Assembly: GCF_026965535.1 (NCBI RefSeq)
Contig: NZ_CP114039.1
Location: forward strand, 1 to 64,000
DNA: 64,000 nucleotides
Direction of reading: 5' to 3'
Source of the DNA: Corallococcus sp. NCRR
GTDB lineage: Bacteria; Myxococcota; Myxococcia; Myxococcales; Myxococcaceae
How positions within the stretch are numbered: the stretch's first letter is position 1; each line of letters opens with the position of its first letter. Position numbers and translations under genes: made by a program. Positions 13,686-22,593 of the stretch are shown one piece after another. The notes beneath the pieces were generated by a model. It ran no database searches, was not told the DNA's origin, and worked only from the letters and a program-made list of their open reading frames with translations.

Positions 13686-16600
13686 TCAGTAGAACTCGAG
13701 CGGGCTCTGGGAGCTCTGCGGCTGCCGGACGGCGCGGGTCACGAAGTCCTGGCCGTTGTTGTCCGTGTCCTGCCCATTGCCACGAAGGGCGTCCGTGCCG
13801 GTCGTGCTCATGGTGGTGGAGGTGGAGGTAGACACGGCCTTGCGCTCCAGGCTTCCGCCCACCGCCGGGTGCGAAGGGGCCGCGGTGCCCTCGGGGGAAT
13901 TCCCGGTGCCCCATCCCAGCAGGTCCACGTCCGCGTACGTCGTGCCCCCGGGCCCGCTCACGGGGCGCTGGACGCGGACGTTGCCACCGGCGGTCGTGGA
14001 GGCCGAGGCGTCGAAGGTGTAGCCGACGTCCTTGGTGGCAGTGCCGCTGTAGTTCGCCCCGCCCAGGAGGAAGTAGCCGTGGGCGCGGATGACCTTCCCG
14101 GAGGGGATGGTGACGGAGGAGCCCCAGGTGGTCCCGGTGGCGGACTTGTAGCTCACCTGCCAGTTGGACAGGTCCACGTCCGAGTTCGTCGGGTTGTAGA
14201 GTTCAATGAACTCGTCCGTCGCGGCCGTGCTCGAGCCGTTGCCGCCGCTGAACTCGCTGATGAGCACGTGGTTCGTCAGCGGCGCCTTCACCACCACCTG
14301 CACCGTGCCCCAGGTGCCCGCGGGCGGATCCACCTTGCCGGACTGGTCGCAGTACACCCACGGCTCGCCCTTGAACCGGTAACGGAAGCCGTAGCTGTAC
14401 GTGCCGGCCGTGGGAATCTGGAGGACACCCTTCATCTCGTCGTTGTTGGAGTTCGGCGTGGTGAAGCCCGCGTTGAAGTCCGCCGCCGTCCACGTCCAGC
14501 CCGCCGGGTTGGCGGCGTCCGTGCCGTAGCCCAGCTGCGCCTCGATGAGCGGGTAGAAGTCGTTGCCCTTCGTGTTCCGCTGCGTGACGTCGTAGCTGTA
14601 GAACTGGCTGAAGATGTCGTAGGCGACGTTGGGGTTGATGGTCGCCGGGTAGACGCCATCCGGCGACGGGAACGTCTTCGGGTACTGGATGGCGCAGTAG
14701 TTCAGCGGCTTCTCCACGTTCAGGCCGCAGTCGTCGTTGGCGTTGCCCGGCGTGCCCCGGTCCCCGCCCTCCAGGCTGCCAGTGGAGTCACACCAGTACC
14801 AGGCGTGGCCGCTGCCCTTCGTCCCGATGATGCTGGACGCGAGGCTCATGGCCCGGCCCGTCGTCTGGGGGAACGCGCTCGTGTACGTGAGGCTGTCCAC
14901 CGTCACCGAGCCCTGCTTGAGCGTGATGGAGCCGGTGCTGTCCATGAACTTGTCGGTGCCGTAGAAGACGTTCGCCCCCACACCACCGTTGCTCGCGTAG
15001 TTCGCGTTCTGCGCGAGCACGGTCCGCCCCCCAGGGGGCACCAGCAGCATGGGGAGGTGGCTCGCCGTGAAGGTCGTCGGCGTCCCCGCGCTGTCCACCA
15101 GGGTCACCGTCAGGCCCTGCGCGTCCAGCAGGTGCGACGTGGTGTTGGTCAGCTCCAGGTACTCGGTGGTGCCCGCGGAGGGCGAGTGCATCACCTCCGA
15201 GATGACCAGCTCGCCCGCGCCCGGGTGCGGCGCGCTGGTGCACGCGCCCGCGTAGCAGACCGCGTCCGCGCCGGTGCAGACCTCCAGCGTCGAGTCGCCG
15301 GCCACGCAGGCCGGCGCGCCGTCCTGCACCACGCACACCGACGCGTGGACCTCCCGCGAGTAACCGTCCTCCGCGCACTCGGGCGCGGGCGGCGTGCACA
15401 CGTAGCCTTCGCAAGGGTTGGTGGTGGCGGCGCTCGCGGTGGCCAGCGCGCTCGCGTTGTCCGCGCCATCGACCGTCTTCAGCGCGAAGTAGTACGTCGT
15501 CCCTTCCGTCAGGCCGGTGACGGTGAAGGACTCCGCCGCACCCGCCGTCTTCGGCGCGCCCACGCCCGTCACGAGCGTGGCCCCGCCGAAGGAGCCGTCG
15601 TCGAGGGGGGTCGTGGCGTAGCGCAGCTCGTAGAGAGCGGCCGTGCCCAGCACGCCGTCATCTCCCGGCGCCTGCCAGTCCAGCCGGATGCGCGCACCGT
15701 CCACCGCGGTCGCGCTGAAGCCCGTCGCGGCGGCCGGCGCCTCCTTGTCGGAGATGATCAGGTTTGCGGAAGTGATGGCCTGGAGGCCGTCCGCGCTCGC
15801 CTGGAACTGGTAGGTGCCTTCGTCATTGACGCTGAGCTCACCGAAGACGGCCACGCCCCCCACGGGGGTACGCGTGGGGATGCCCTGGGCGAAGGTGCCC
15901 CCCACCAGCGACAGCTGCACATCCACCGACGCGTCCGTGACGGCGTTGCCGTATGCGTCCTGCACCGCGACCTCGATGTCCACCAGCGCCTGCCGCACCG
16001 AGCCCGTCGTGGGCGCGGAGGCGAAGGACAGGTGGGCCGCGGAGGCGGGAATGATGGTGTAGGTGTGCGAGGCCGTGAGCGACGGCTCCACCACGTCCAC
16101 CGCGGTGACGGACTGGTCCCCGACGGTGCGCAGCTCCACGTTGAAGGTGTGCCGGCCCTCGTCCAGCAGGGTGAACGTATACGCGCCGGGCAGCACCGCC
16201 TGCGCAGCTGAAGAAGTGAAGGTCACCGTGGAGGCGTAGTCCTTCGCCACGTTGCCCCAGGCGTCATGCGCCACCAACTCGTAGCTCAGTGACTGGCCCG
16301 CGCCGAAGGGGCCCGCGCTCGCGATGACCTCCAGGGAGGCGGCCGTGCCGGCGCGCACCTCCGCGTTCACCGTCGCGGTGAGCGCCGGGGTGGCCGTGTC
16401 CGTGGCCGTGAGCGACTGCGTGCCCGCCGTCTTGAACACGAGGCCGGAGACGGTCTTCTCGCCCTGGTCCGCCGGGACGAACGCGGCATCCGCGGGGAGC
16501 ACCGCCTGCGCGTCCGAGGACGTGAAGCGCACCGTGCCGGTGTAGCCCTGGATGCGGTTGCCAAAGGCATCCGTCACGGACACGGTCACGTCGTTCGAGT

Positions 16601-18002
16601 CGCCTGCGTCCACCGGATCCGCGAAGGCCGCGAGCACGAGCTTCGCCGCGGCACCGGCGCCCACCGTGAAGGACTGGCTCTCCTTCGTCAGCGAACCCGC
16701 CGTGGCGGTGAACGTGAACGTGCCCGCCGTGTCCACGCGCAGGCCGGAGAAGGTCGCCACGCCGTCCACCGCCGCCACGGTCACGGCCTGGAAGCCGGGC
16801 TGGCCGGTGAGGGTCAGCGTCACCGCCGTGGTGGCCGTGGAGACGACGTTACCGCTCGAGTCCAGCAGCGACACCTTCACGTCCGCGAGCGCCGAGCCCG
16901 CGGTCCCGTTCGAAGGCTGCTGCGTGAACGCCAGCTCCGAGGGCGCCGCGGCGGACACCATCACCCTGAACTCGAAGGAGAAGGCGCCCGCGCTGTCCGC
17001 GAGGGTCAGGAACTGGGGCCCGGCCGTGCGGAAGGTGATGCCCTCGAACTTGAACCTGCCCGCGTCTGCGGCGGTGAACGTGTGGGAGGGCAGCGTCGCG
17101 GCCGCGTCCGTGGACGTCAGCGTCACCGTGCCCGTGTAATTCGTCGCCGCGTTGCCGTAGAGGTCCTCCAGCGTGACCTCCTGGGCCTCCGCCACGCCCA
17201 CGGTGGCGGTGTCCAGGAAGCGGTCCAGCCCCACCCCCACCACCGCCCCCGGCGCCACCGTGAAGACGGTGCTGGCCACGGGCTCGAAGCCCTGCGCGTT
17301 CGCGATGAAGTGGTAGCCCCCGCCCGCCTTCTTCAGCACCACGTCCGGGAAGGTCGCGACGCCGTTCACCGCCGCCACCGTCAGCTGGCCCTCCGGGAAC
17401 ACGATGCCGCCGGAGCCCAGCGACAGCGTCACCTCCGCCGTGCTGTCCGTCGCCACCTCGCCGGCGCCGTTGCGCACCTCCACCGCCAGGAGCTTGAGCG
17501 GCTCGCCCGCCACGGCCTCCGGCAGCGCCGAGCGGAACGCCAGCACCCTCACGGTGTCGACGTCCGCGAAGTCCACCGTGGCCGTCGCGGTGAGCGGCAC
17601 CATCTTGCCCGTGTCGTCCTTCACGGACGCCTTCACCGTCTTCACGCCCGGCACCGTGGACGACACGTGCGCCTGGGCCTCACCCTGGATGTTGGTGACG
17701 AGCGCGGACTCCAGGACGGAGGCGCCCTCCCCCTCCAACGTCAGCGACACCGTGCGCCCGGACAACCGCGAGCCGTCCGCCTTGCGCAGCGCCGTCACCG
17801 TGACGACCGCGAAGTCGCTGCCGTTCGCCAGCACCCCCGTGGGCCGGTCCACCACCACCGTGGAGGCTGCGGCGTCCACCACGCCCTCCACCTCCGGCGG
17901 AGGCTGCGGCGGGGTTCCAGAATCCTTGCAGCCCAGCGACAGGCCCAGACACAGCACGCTCAACCCCAGACAGCGGGCGAGCACAGCGATCCGTGGGGAC
18001 AT
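13686..18002 (-). CDS. Large multi-Ig / FN3 / lamin-tail-domain lipoprotein (paralogue A)
   Basis: The 1438-residue product starts with a lipoprotein signal (lipobox LSLGC, Cys25). Residues about 35-740 hold a chain of Ig-like beta domains of the invasin/Big type, recognisable by repeated VATF, TVTLT and AGT-type strands. An FN3 domain follows (about 750-855), then a Cys-rich linker (about 864-920), a first lamin-tail domain (about 930-1045, opening GELVISEVMHSP), a domain with conserved Trp/Tyr (about 1085-1235) and a second lamin-tail domain (about 1245-1390). The C-terminus is SPLEFY. An outer-surface adhesin or matrix role is inferred from the domains. The gene has its own leader and a terminator. 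It is a tandem paralogue of the next gene upstream. Confidence 0.85.
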   Translation of the reverse strand: MSPRIAVLARCLGLSVLCLGLSLGCKDSGTPPQPPPEVEGVVDAAASTVVVDRPTGVLANGSDFAVVTVTALRKADGSRLSGRTVSLTLEGEGASVLESALVTNIQGEAQAHVSSTVPGVKTVKASVKDDTGKMVPLTATATVDFADVDTVRVLAFRSALPEAVAGEPLKLLAVEVRNGAGEVATDSTAEVTLSLGSGGIVFPEGQLTVAAVNGVATFPDVVLKKAGGGYHFIANAQGFEPVASTVFTVAPGAVVGVGLDRFLDTATVGVAEAQEVTLEDLYGNAATNYTGTVTLTSTDAAATLPSHTFTAADAGRFKFEGITFRTAGPQFLTLADSAGAFSFEFRVMVSAAAPSELAFTQQPSNGTAGSALADVKVSLLDSSGNVVSTATTAVTLTLTGQPGFQAVTVAAVDGVATFSGLRVDTAGTFTFTATAGSLTKESQSFTVGAGAAAKLVLAAFADPVDAGDSNDVTVSVTDAFGNRIQGYTGTVRFTSSDAQAVLPADAAFVPADQGEKTVSGLVFKTAGTQSLTATDTATPALTATVNAEVRAGTAASLEVIASAGPFGAGQSLSYELVAHDAWGNVAKDYASTVTFTSSAAQAVLPGAYTFTLLDEGRHTFNVELRTVGDQSVTAVDVVEPSLTASHTYTIIPASAAHLSFASAPTTGSVRQALVDIEVAVQDAYGNAVTDASVDVQLSLVGGTFAQGIPTRTPVGGVAVFGELSVNDEGTYQFQASADGLQAITSANLIISDKEAPAAATGFSATAVDGARIRLDWQAPGDDGVLGTAALYELRYATTPLDDGSFGGATLVTGVGAPKTAGAAESFTVTGLTEGTTYYFALKTVDGADNASALATASAATTNPCEGYVCTPPAPECAEDGYSREVHASVCVVQDGAPACVAGDSTLEVCTGADAVCYAGACTSAPHPGAGELVISEVMHSPSAGTTEYLELTNTTSHLLDAQGLTVTLVDSAGTPTTFTASHLPMLLVPPGGRTVLAQNANYASNGGVGANVFYGTDKFMDSTGSITLKQGSVTVDSLTYTSAFPQTTGRAMSLASSIIGTKGSGHAWYWCDSTGSLEGGDRGTPGNANDDCGLNVEKPLNYCAIQYPKTFPSPDGVYPATINPNVAYDIFSQFYSYDVTQRNTKGNDFYPLIEAQLGYGTDAANPAGWTWTAADFNAGFTTPNSNNDEMKGVLQIPTAGTYSYGFRYRFKGEPWVYCDQSGKVDPPAGTWGTVQVVVKAPLTNHVLISEFSGGNGSSTAATDEFIELYNPTNSDVDLSNWQVSYKSATGTTWGSSVTIPSGKVIRAHGYFLLGGANYSGTATKDVGYTFDASASTTAGGNVRVQRPVSGPGGTTYADVDLLGWGTGNSPEGTAAPSHPAVGGSLERKAVSTSTSTTMSTTGTDALRGNGQDTDNNGQDFVTRAVRQPQSSQSPLEFY
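16250..17292 (-). repeat. Near-identical core of the tandem lipoprotein genes, copy A
   Basis: This 1.04-kb stretch aligns without gaps to 20722-21764 (constant offset 4472) with only scattered single-base differences; for example about 300 bp from 16641 appear identical. The flanking parts of the two genes are visibly more diverged, at roughly 65-70% protein identity by eye. Confidence 0.85.
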
Positions 18003-18048
18003 GAATGTCTCCGTCCAGCGAGCAGACCCCGCGCGGCGGCATGCGCTT

Positions 18049-18094
18049 CACGCGGAGTTGCATTGCTTTCTAGCAGACATCCCCCGGTCACCGC
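18049..18094 (-). promoter_or_regulatory. Duplicated 46-bp upstream element, copy A
   Basis: This block upstream of paralogue A matches 22514-22559 upstream of paralogue B at 42 of 46 positions, although the surrounding leader is less alike. On the minus strand it contains GGGGGATGTCTGCTAGAA, where TAGAA could be a -10 element. It is probably the shared promoter or leader control site. Confidence 0.45.
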
Positions 18095-18129
18095 GAAGCG
18101 GCACCGGAGATTTGCACATCAACTGAAAT

Positions 18130-18147
18130 CGCTCCCACGTGGGAGCG
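18130..18147 (-). terminator. Perfect palindrome after paralogue B, probable terminator
   Basis: CGCTCCCACGTGGGAGCG is an 18-bp perfect palindrome that begins 1 nt after the paralogue B stop and is followed on the minus strand by ATTTCAGTT. As RNA it forms a CGCTCCC/GGGAGCG stem with an ACGT loop. It also lies about 130 bp upstream of paralogue A, so an operator role is possible. Confidence 0.6.
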
Positions 18148-18148
18148 G

Positions 18149-21100
18149 TCAGTAGAACTCGAGTGGGCTCGCGGAGTTCTGGGGTTCCCGGTTCGGGATG
18201 TTCCAGAAGTTCGCCGCGTTGTTGTCGGTGTCGTAACCGTTCCCCCGCCAGTAATCCCTGCCAATCAGGGACACCTGCTCAGAGAGGATGGCGGTGGATA
18301 CGGCCTTGCGGATCAGGCTTCCGCTCGAGGGGTTCGGGGCGGCGGACCCCTCGGGATGACTGGCGGAGCCGTACCCGAGCCTGTCCACTTCGGTGAAGGT
18401 CGACCCGGACGGGCGCTGGAGGCGGATATGGCCACCGGGCCAGAAGTCCGATGCGTCGAAAGCAGAGTACGCGACGTCCGCGGCGACCGTTCCCGTGTAG
18501 GTCGCGCCGCCCAGGAGGAAGAAGCCGTGGGCGCGAATCCGGCTTCCGGCTGGGAGGACGAAGGTCGTGTAGCTGCTCCCATCGCCGGGCATGTAGCCCA
18601 CCTCCCAGCCCGACAGGTCCACGTCCGCGTGCGTCGGGTTGTAGAGCTCAATGAATTCATCCTCGCTGACGTAGGGCTTCCCCGCACTGAACTCGCTGAT
18701 GACGACATGGTCTGTCAGCGGCGGCTTCACGTCCGCCACGACCGTCACCGAGCCGTAGGTGCCCGCGGGCGGAACGGTGATGCCGTTCCGATCGCAGTAC
18801 ACCCACGGCGCGCCCGCGTCCCTGAACCGGTAGCGGAAGCCATAGCGGTACGTGCCGGCCGTGGGGATGTTCATCCAGGCTCGCATCTGGTCGTTCACGC
18901 TTCCCCCGGACACGCCGTAGTTCACGTTGAAGTCGGCCGGGATCCACGTCCAGCCCGCCGGCTGGGCCGCGTCCGTGCCGTACCCCAGCTGCGCCTCGAT
19001 GCGCGGATGGAAGTCATTGCCGGTCGGGTTCCGGGTGGTGACGTCGAAGTCGGAGAACGTGCTGGTGATGGCGTAGGTCGCGGTGGTGGTGATGGTGGCC
19101 GGGTAGATATCCTCCGGGAACGTCTTCGGGCGCTGGATGTTGCAGAAGTCCACCGGCGGTTGGACGTTCATGCCGCAGTCGTCATTTGGCTGGCCCGGCG
19201 TGCCCCGGTCACCGCCGGACAGGCTGCCGGTGGAGTCACACCAGTACCAGGACCGTGACCGTGCGCTGGCCGCCGTGCCGATGATGCTGGACGCAAGGCT
19301 CATCGCGCGGCCGGGCGTCTTCGGGAAGTTTTCCCTGTACTCGAGGAAGTCCACCGGCGGCCCCCCCGGTGGGCCAAACAGCCCCCGGATGTCGACGGCG
19401 CCCGTGCTGTCCATGCGAAAGTTCGTGCCATACGCATAGCTCGCGGGCACCCCACCGTTGGTCGCCAGGTTCGCGTCCTGCGCGAGCACCAACCGTCCGC
19501 CCGGTTCAACCAACAGCGGATTGCCATGCAGCACCGTGAACCCCGAGTACGACCCCTGACTGCTCGTGAAGTGCACCTGCATGCCACTCAGGTTCATCAG
19601 CTTCGTGCTGGTGTTGGTCAGCTCCAGGTATTCCGTCGTCCCGGCGGACGGCGAGTGCATCACCTCGGAGATGACCAACTCACCCACGCGCACGAACGAC
19701 GACGCCAGGGTGCACGCGCCCGCGTGGCAGACCGCGTCCACGCCAGCGCAGACCTGGCGCTCCACCGCGCCGTCCTCGCAGGCCGGCAGGCCGTTTTGCA
19801 CCACGCATACCGACGTGGGCACCTCCCGTGTCTTCGCATCATCCGCGCACCTCGGAGCCTCCGGCGTGCACACGTAACCGTCGCAAGGGCTGGGGGTGCT
19901 GGCGCTCGCGGTGGCGAGCGCGCTGGCGTTCCCCGCGCCGTCGAAGGTCTTCAGCGCGAAGAAGTAGGTCGTCTCCACCTCCAGGGCGGAGACGGTGAAG
20001 GCCTCCGCCGTGCCTGGAGCCTTGGGCGCGGGCACACCCGTCACGAGCGTGGCCACGTCGAACGTCGCCTCGGTGATGGCGGACGTGGCGTAGCGCAGTT
20101 CGTAGCGAGCGGCCATGCCCAGCACGCCGTCGTCTCCGGGAGCCTGCCAGTCCAACCGGATGCTGGTGCCGGACACTGCCGTCGCGCTGAAGCCCTGCGC
20201 GACGGCAGGGGCCACCGCGTCGGTGATGATCAGGTCCCCGGACGCAGCGACCGCCAGGGTGTCCGCGCCAGCTTCGAACCGATACGTGCCTTCGTCATTC
20301 ACGACGAGCCCGGCGAAGGTCGCCACGCCCTCCACGGTCGTGCGCGTGGGGTTGGCCAGGGAGAAGCTTCCACCCGCGAGCGCCAGCGTCACGTCCGTCA
20401 GGGTGTCGCTGACCGTGTTGCCATACGCATCCCGCAGGGCGACCTTCACGTCCGCCAATTCCTGCCGCACCGAGCCCGTCGTGGGCGCGGAGACGAACAC
20501 CAGCGTGTCGATGGCCGCCGGAGCGATGGAATAGGTGTGCGAGGCCGTGAGTGAAGGGTCCGCCACGTCCTCCACGGAGACCTCCTGCTCCCCGGCGGTG
20601 CGCAGCTCCACGTTGAAGGTGTGCCTGCCCTCATCCAACAGGGTGAACGTATACGCGCCGGGAAGCACCGCCTGCGCATCCGACGAGGAGAACGCCACCG
20701 TGGACGCGGAGTCCTTCGCCACGTTGCCCCAGGCGTCACGCGCCACCAACTCGTAGCTCAGCGACTGGCCCGCGCCGAAGGGGCCCGCGCTCGCGATGAC
20801 CTCCAGGGAGGCGGCCGTGCCGGCGCGCACCTCCGCGTTCACCGTCGCGGTGAGCGCCGGGGTGGCCGTGTCCGTGGCCGTGAGCGACTGCGTGCCCGCC
20901 GTCTTGAAGACGAAGCCGGAGACCGTCTTCTCGCCCTGGTCCACCGGGGCGAAGACGACGTCCGGAGGCAGCACCGCCTGCGCGTCAGAGGACGTGAAGC
21001 GCACCGTGCCTGCGTAGGCCAGGAGGCGGTTGCCAAAGGCATCCGTCACGGACACCGCCACGTCGTTCGAGTCGCCTGCGTCCACCGGATCCGCGAAGGC

Positions 21101-22468
21101 CGCGAGCACAAGCTTCGCCGCGGCACCGGCGCCCACCGTGAAGGACTGGCTCTCCTTCGTCAGCGAACCCGCCGTGGCGGTGAACGTGAACGTGCCCGCC
21201 GTGTCCACGCGCAGGCCGGAGAAGGTCGCCACGCCGTCCACCGCCGCCACGGTCACGGCCTGGAAGCCGGGCTGGCCGGTGAGGGTCAGCGTCACCGCCG
21301 TGGTGGCCGTGGAGACGACGTTACCGCTCGAGTCCAGCAGCGACACCTTCACGTCCGCGAGCGCCGAGCCCGCGGTCCCGTTCGAAGGCTGCTGCGTGAA
21401 CGCCAGCTCCGAGAGCGCCGCGGCGGACACCATCACCCTGAACTCGAAGGAGAAGGCGCCCGCGCTGTCCGCGAGGGTCAGGAACTGGGGCCCGGCCGTG
21501 CGGAAGGTGATGCCCTCGAACTTGAACCTGCCCGCGTCCGCGGGGGTGAACGTGTGGGAGGGCAGCGTCGCGGCCGCGTCCGTGGACGTCAGCGTCACCG
21601 TGCCCGTGTAATTCGTCGCCGCGTTGCCGTAGAGGTCCTCCAGCGTGACCTCCTGGGCCTCCGCCACGCCCACGGTGGCGGTGTCCAGGAAGCGGTCCAG
21701 CCCCACCCCCACCACCGCCCCCGGCGCCACCGTGAAGACGGTGCTGGCCACGGGCTCGAAGCCTGGGGCATTCGCGCTGAAGTGGTAGCCCCCGCCCGCC
21801 TTCTTCAGCACCACGTCCGGGAAGGTCGCCACGCCATTCACCGCGGCCACCCTCAGCAGGCCCTCCGGAGGCGAGCTGCCGCCAGCGCCTGGTGCCAGCG
21901 TCACCTCCACCGTGCTGCCCGTCACCACCGCGCCGGCGCCGTTGCGCACCTCCACGACCAGACCCTGGAGCGGCACACCCGCCACCCCGTCCGGGAGCGC
22001 AGAGCGGAACGCCAGCGTCTTCACGGTGTTGACGTCCGCGAAGTCCACCGAGGCCGTCGCGGTGAGCGGCACCCTCCTGCCGAGGTCATCCGTCACCGAC
22101 GCCCTCACCGTCTTCACGCCCGGCACCGTGGACGTCATCCGCGCCCGGGCCTCGCCGTTGATGTCAGTGATGACCGCCGATTCCAGGACAGAGGCGCCCT
22201 CCCCGTCCACCGTCAGCGACACCGCGAGCCCGGACAACGGGGAGCCGTCCGTCTTGCGCAACGCCGTCACGATGATGCCCGCCGTGTCCCGACCGTTCGC
22301 GAGCACGCCCCTGGGTGGGTCCACCACCACCGTGGAGGCCGCCACGTCCACCACGCCCTCTGGCGGAGGCTGCGGGGAGATTCCGGGGTCCGTGCAGCCC
22401 AGCGACAGCCCCAGACACAACACGGCCAATCCCAGACAGCGGACGAGCACAGCAATCCTTGGGGCCAT
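18149..22468 (-). CDS. Large multi-Ig / FN3 / lamin-tail-domain lipoprotein (paralogue B)
   Basis: The 1439-residue product repeats the architecture of its downstream neighbour: lipobox LSLGC (Cys25), Ig-like chain to about residue 740, FN3 at about 750-855, Cys-rich linker, lamin-tail domain at about 926-1050, a Trp/Tyr-rich domain, a second lamin-tail domain from about 1254, and the C-terminus SPLEFY. The ATG at 22468 has GGAG 7 nt upstream, and the same leader layout is found before the other copy; an upstream in-frame start at 22528 adds only leader-derived residues. Lamin-tail domains in bacteria occur mainly on secreted or surface proteins. The two genes arose by tandem duplication. Confidence 0.85.
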   Translation of the reverse strand: MAPRIAVLVRCLGLAVLCLGLSLGCTDPGISPQPPPEGVVDVAASTVVVDPPRGVLANGRDTAGIIVTALRKTDGSPLSGLAVSLTVDGEGASVLESAVITDINGEARARMTSTVPGVKTVRASVTDDLGRRVPLTATASVDFADVNTVKTLAFRSALPDGVAGVPLQGLVVEVRNGAGAVVTGSTVEVTLAPGAGGSSPPEGLLRVAAVNGVATFPDVVLKKAGGGYHFSANAPGFEPVASTVFTVAPGAVVGVGLDRFLDTATVGVAEAQEVTLEDLYGNAATNYTGTVTLTSTDAAATLPSHTFTPADAGRFKFEGITFRTAGPQFLTLADSAGAFSFEFRVMVSAAALSELAFTQQPSNGTAGSALADVKVSLLDSSGNVVSTATTAVTLTLTGQPGFQAVTVAAVDGVATFSGLRVDTAGTFTFTATAGSLTKESQSFTVGAGAAAKLVLAAFADPVDAGDSNDVAVSVTDAFGNRLLAYAGTVRFTSSDAQAVLPPDVVFAPVDQGEKTVSGFVFKTAGTQSLTATDTATPALTATVNAEVRAGTAASLEVIASAGPFGAGQSLSYELVARDAWGNVAKDSASTVAFSSSDAQAVLPGAYTFTLLDEGRHTFNVELRTAGEQEVSVEDVADPSLTASHTYSIAPAAIDTLVFVSAPTTGSVRQELADVKVALRDAYGNTVSDTLTDVTLALAGGSFSLANPTRTTVEGVATFAGLVVNDEGTYRFEAGADTLAVAASGDLIITDAVAPAVAQGFSATAVSGTSIRLDWQAPGDDGVLGMAARYELRYATSAITEATFDVATLVTGVPAPKAPGTAEAFTVSALEVETTYFFALKTFDGAGNASALATASASTPSPCDGYVCTPEAPRCADDAKTREVPTSVCVVQNGLPACEDGAVERQVCAGVDAVCHAGACTLASSFVRVGELVISEVMHSPSAGTTEYLELTNTSTKLMNLSGMQVHFTSSQGSYSGFTVLHGNPLLVEPGGRLVLAQDANLATNGGVPASYAYGTNFRMDSTGAVDIRGLFGPPGGPPVDFLEYRENFPKTPGRAMSLASSIIGTAASARSRSWYWCDSTGSLSGGDRGTPGQPNDDCGMNVQPPVDFCNIQRPKTFPEDIYPATITTTATYAITSTFSDFDVTTRNPTGNDFHPRIEAQLGYGTDAAQPAGWTWIPADFNVNYGVSGGSVNDQMRAWMNIPTAGTYRYGFRYRFRDAGAPWVYCDRNGITVPPAGTYGSVTVVADVKPPLTDHVVISEFSAGKPYVSEDEFIELYNPTHADVDLSGWEVGYMPGDGSSYTTFVLPAGSRIRAHGFFLLGGATYTGTVAADVAYSAFDASDFWPGGHIRLQRPSGSTFTEVDRLGYGSASHPEGSAAPNPSSGSLIRKAVSTAILSEQVSLIGRDYWRGNGYDTDNNAANFWNIPNREPQNSASPLEFY
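20722..21764 (-). repeat. Near-identical core of the tandem lipoprotein genes, copy B
   Basis: Counterpart of 16250-17292 at an offset of 4472. The contrast between this core and the diverged flanks suggests recent gene conversion or unequal recombination between the two genes. Confidence 0.85.
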
Positions 22469-22513
22469 GGAGGTCTCCGTCCAGCAAGCAGCCCCGCGCG
22501 GCGGCGTGCGCAA

Positions 22514-22559
22514 CACGCGGGGTTGCAATGCCTTCTAGCAGACATCCCCCGGCCACCGC
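22514..22559 (-). promoter_or_regulatory. Duplicated 46-bp upstream element, copy B
   Basis: Counterpart of 18049-18094 (four differences), about 46 bp upstream of the paralogue B start codon. Conservation at the same distance in both genes argues for shared transcriptional control. Confidence 0.45.
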
Positions 22560-22593
22560 GACGCAGGGCCGGGACACCGCACATCCACTGCAA

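Noticed and set aside
16250-21764. The repeated lipoprotein core as a mobile element
   Set aside because: There are no terminal inverted repeats, target duplications or transposase; the repeat is in-frame coding sequence at equal positions in two paralogues.
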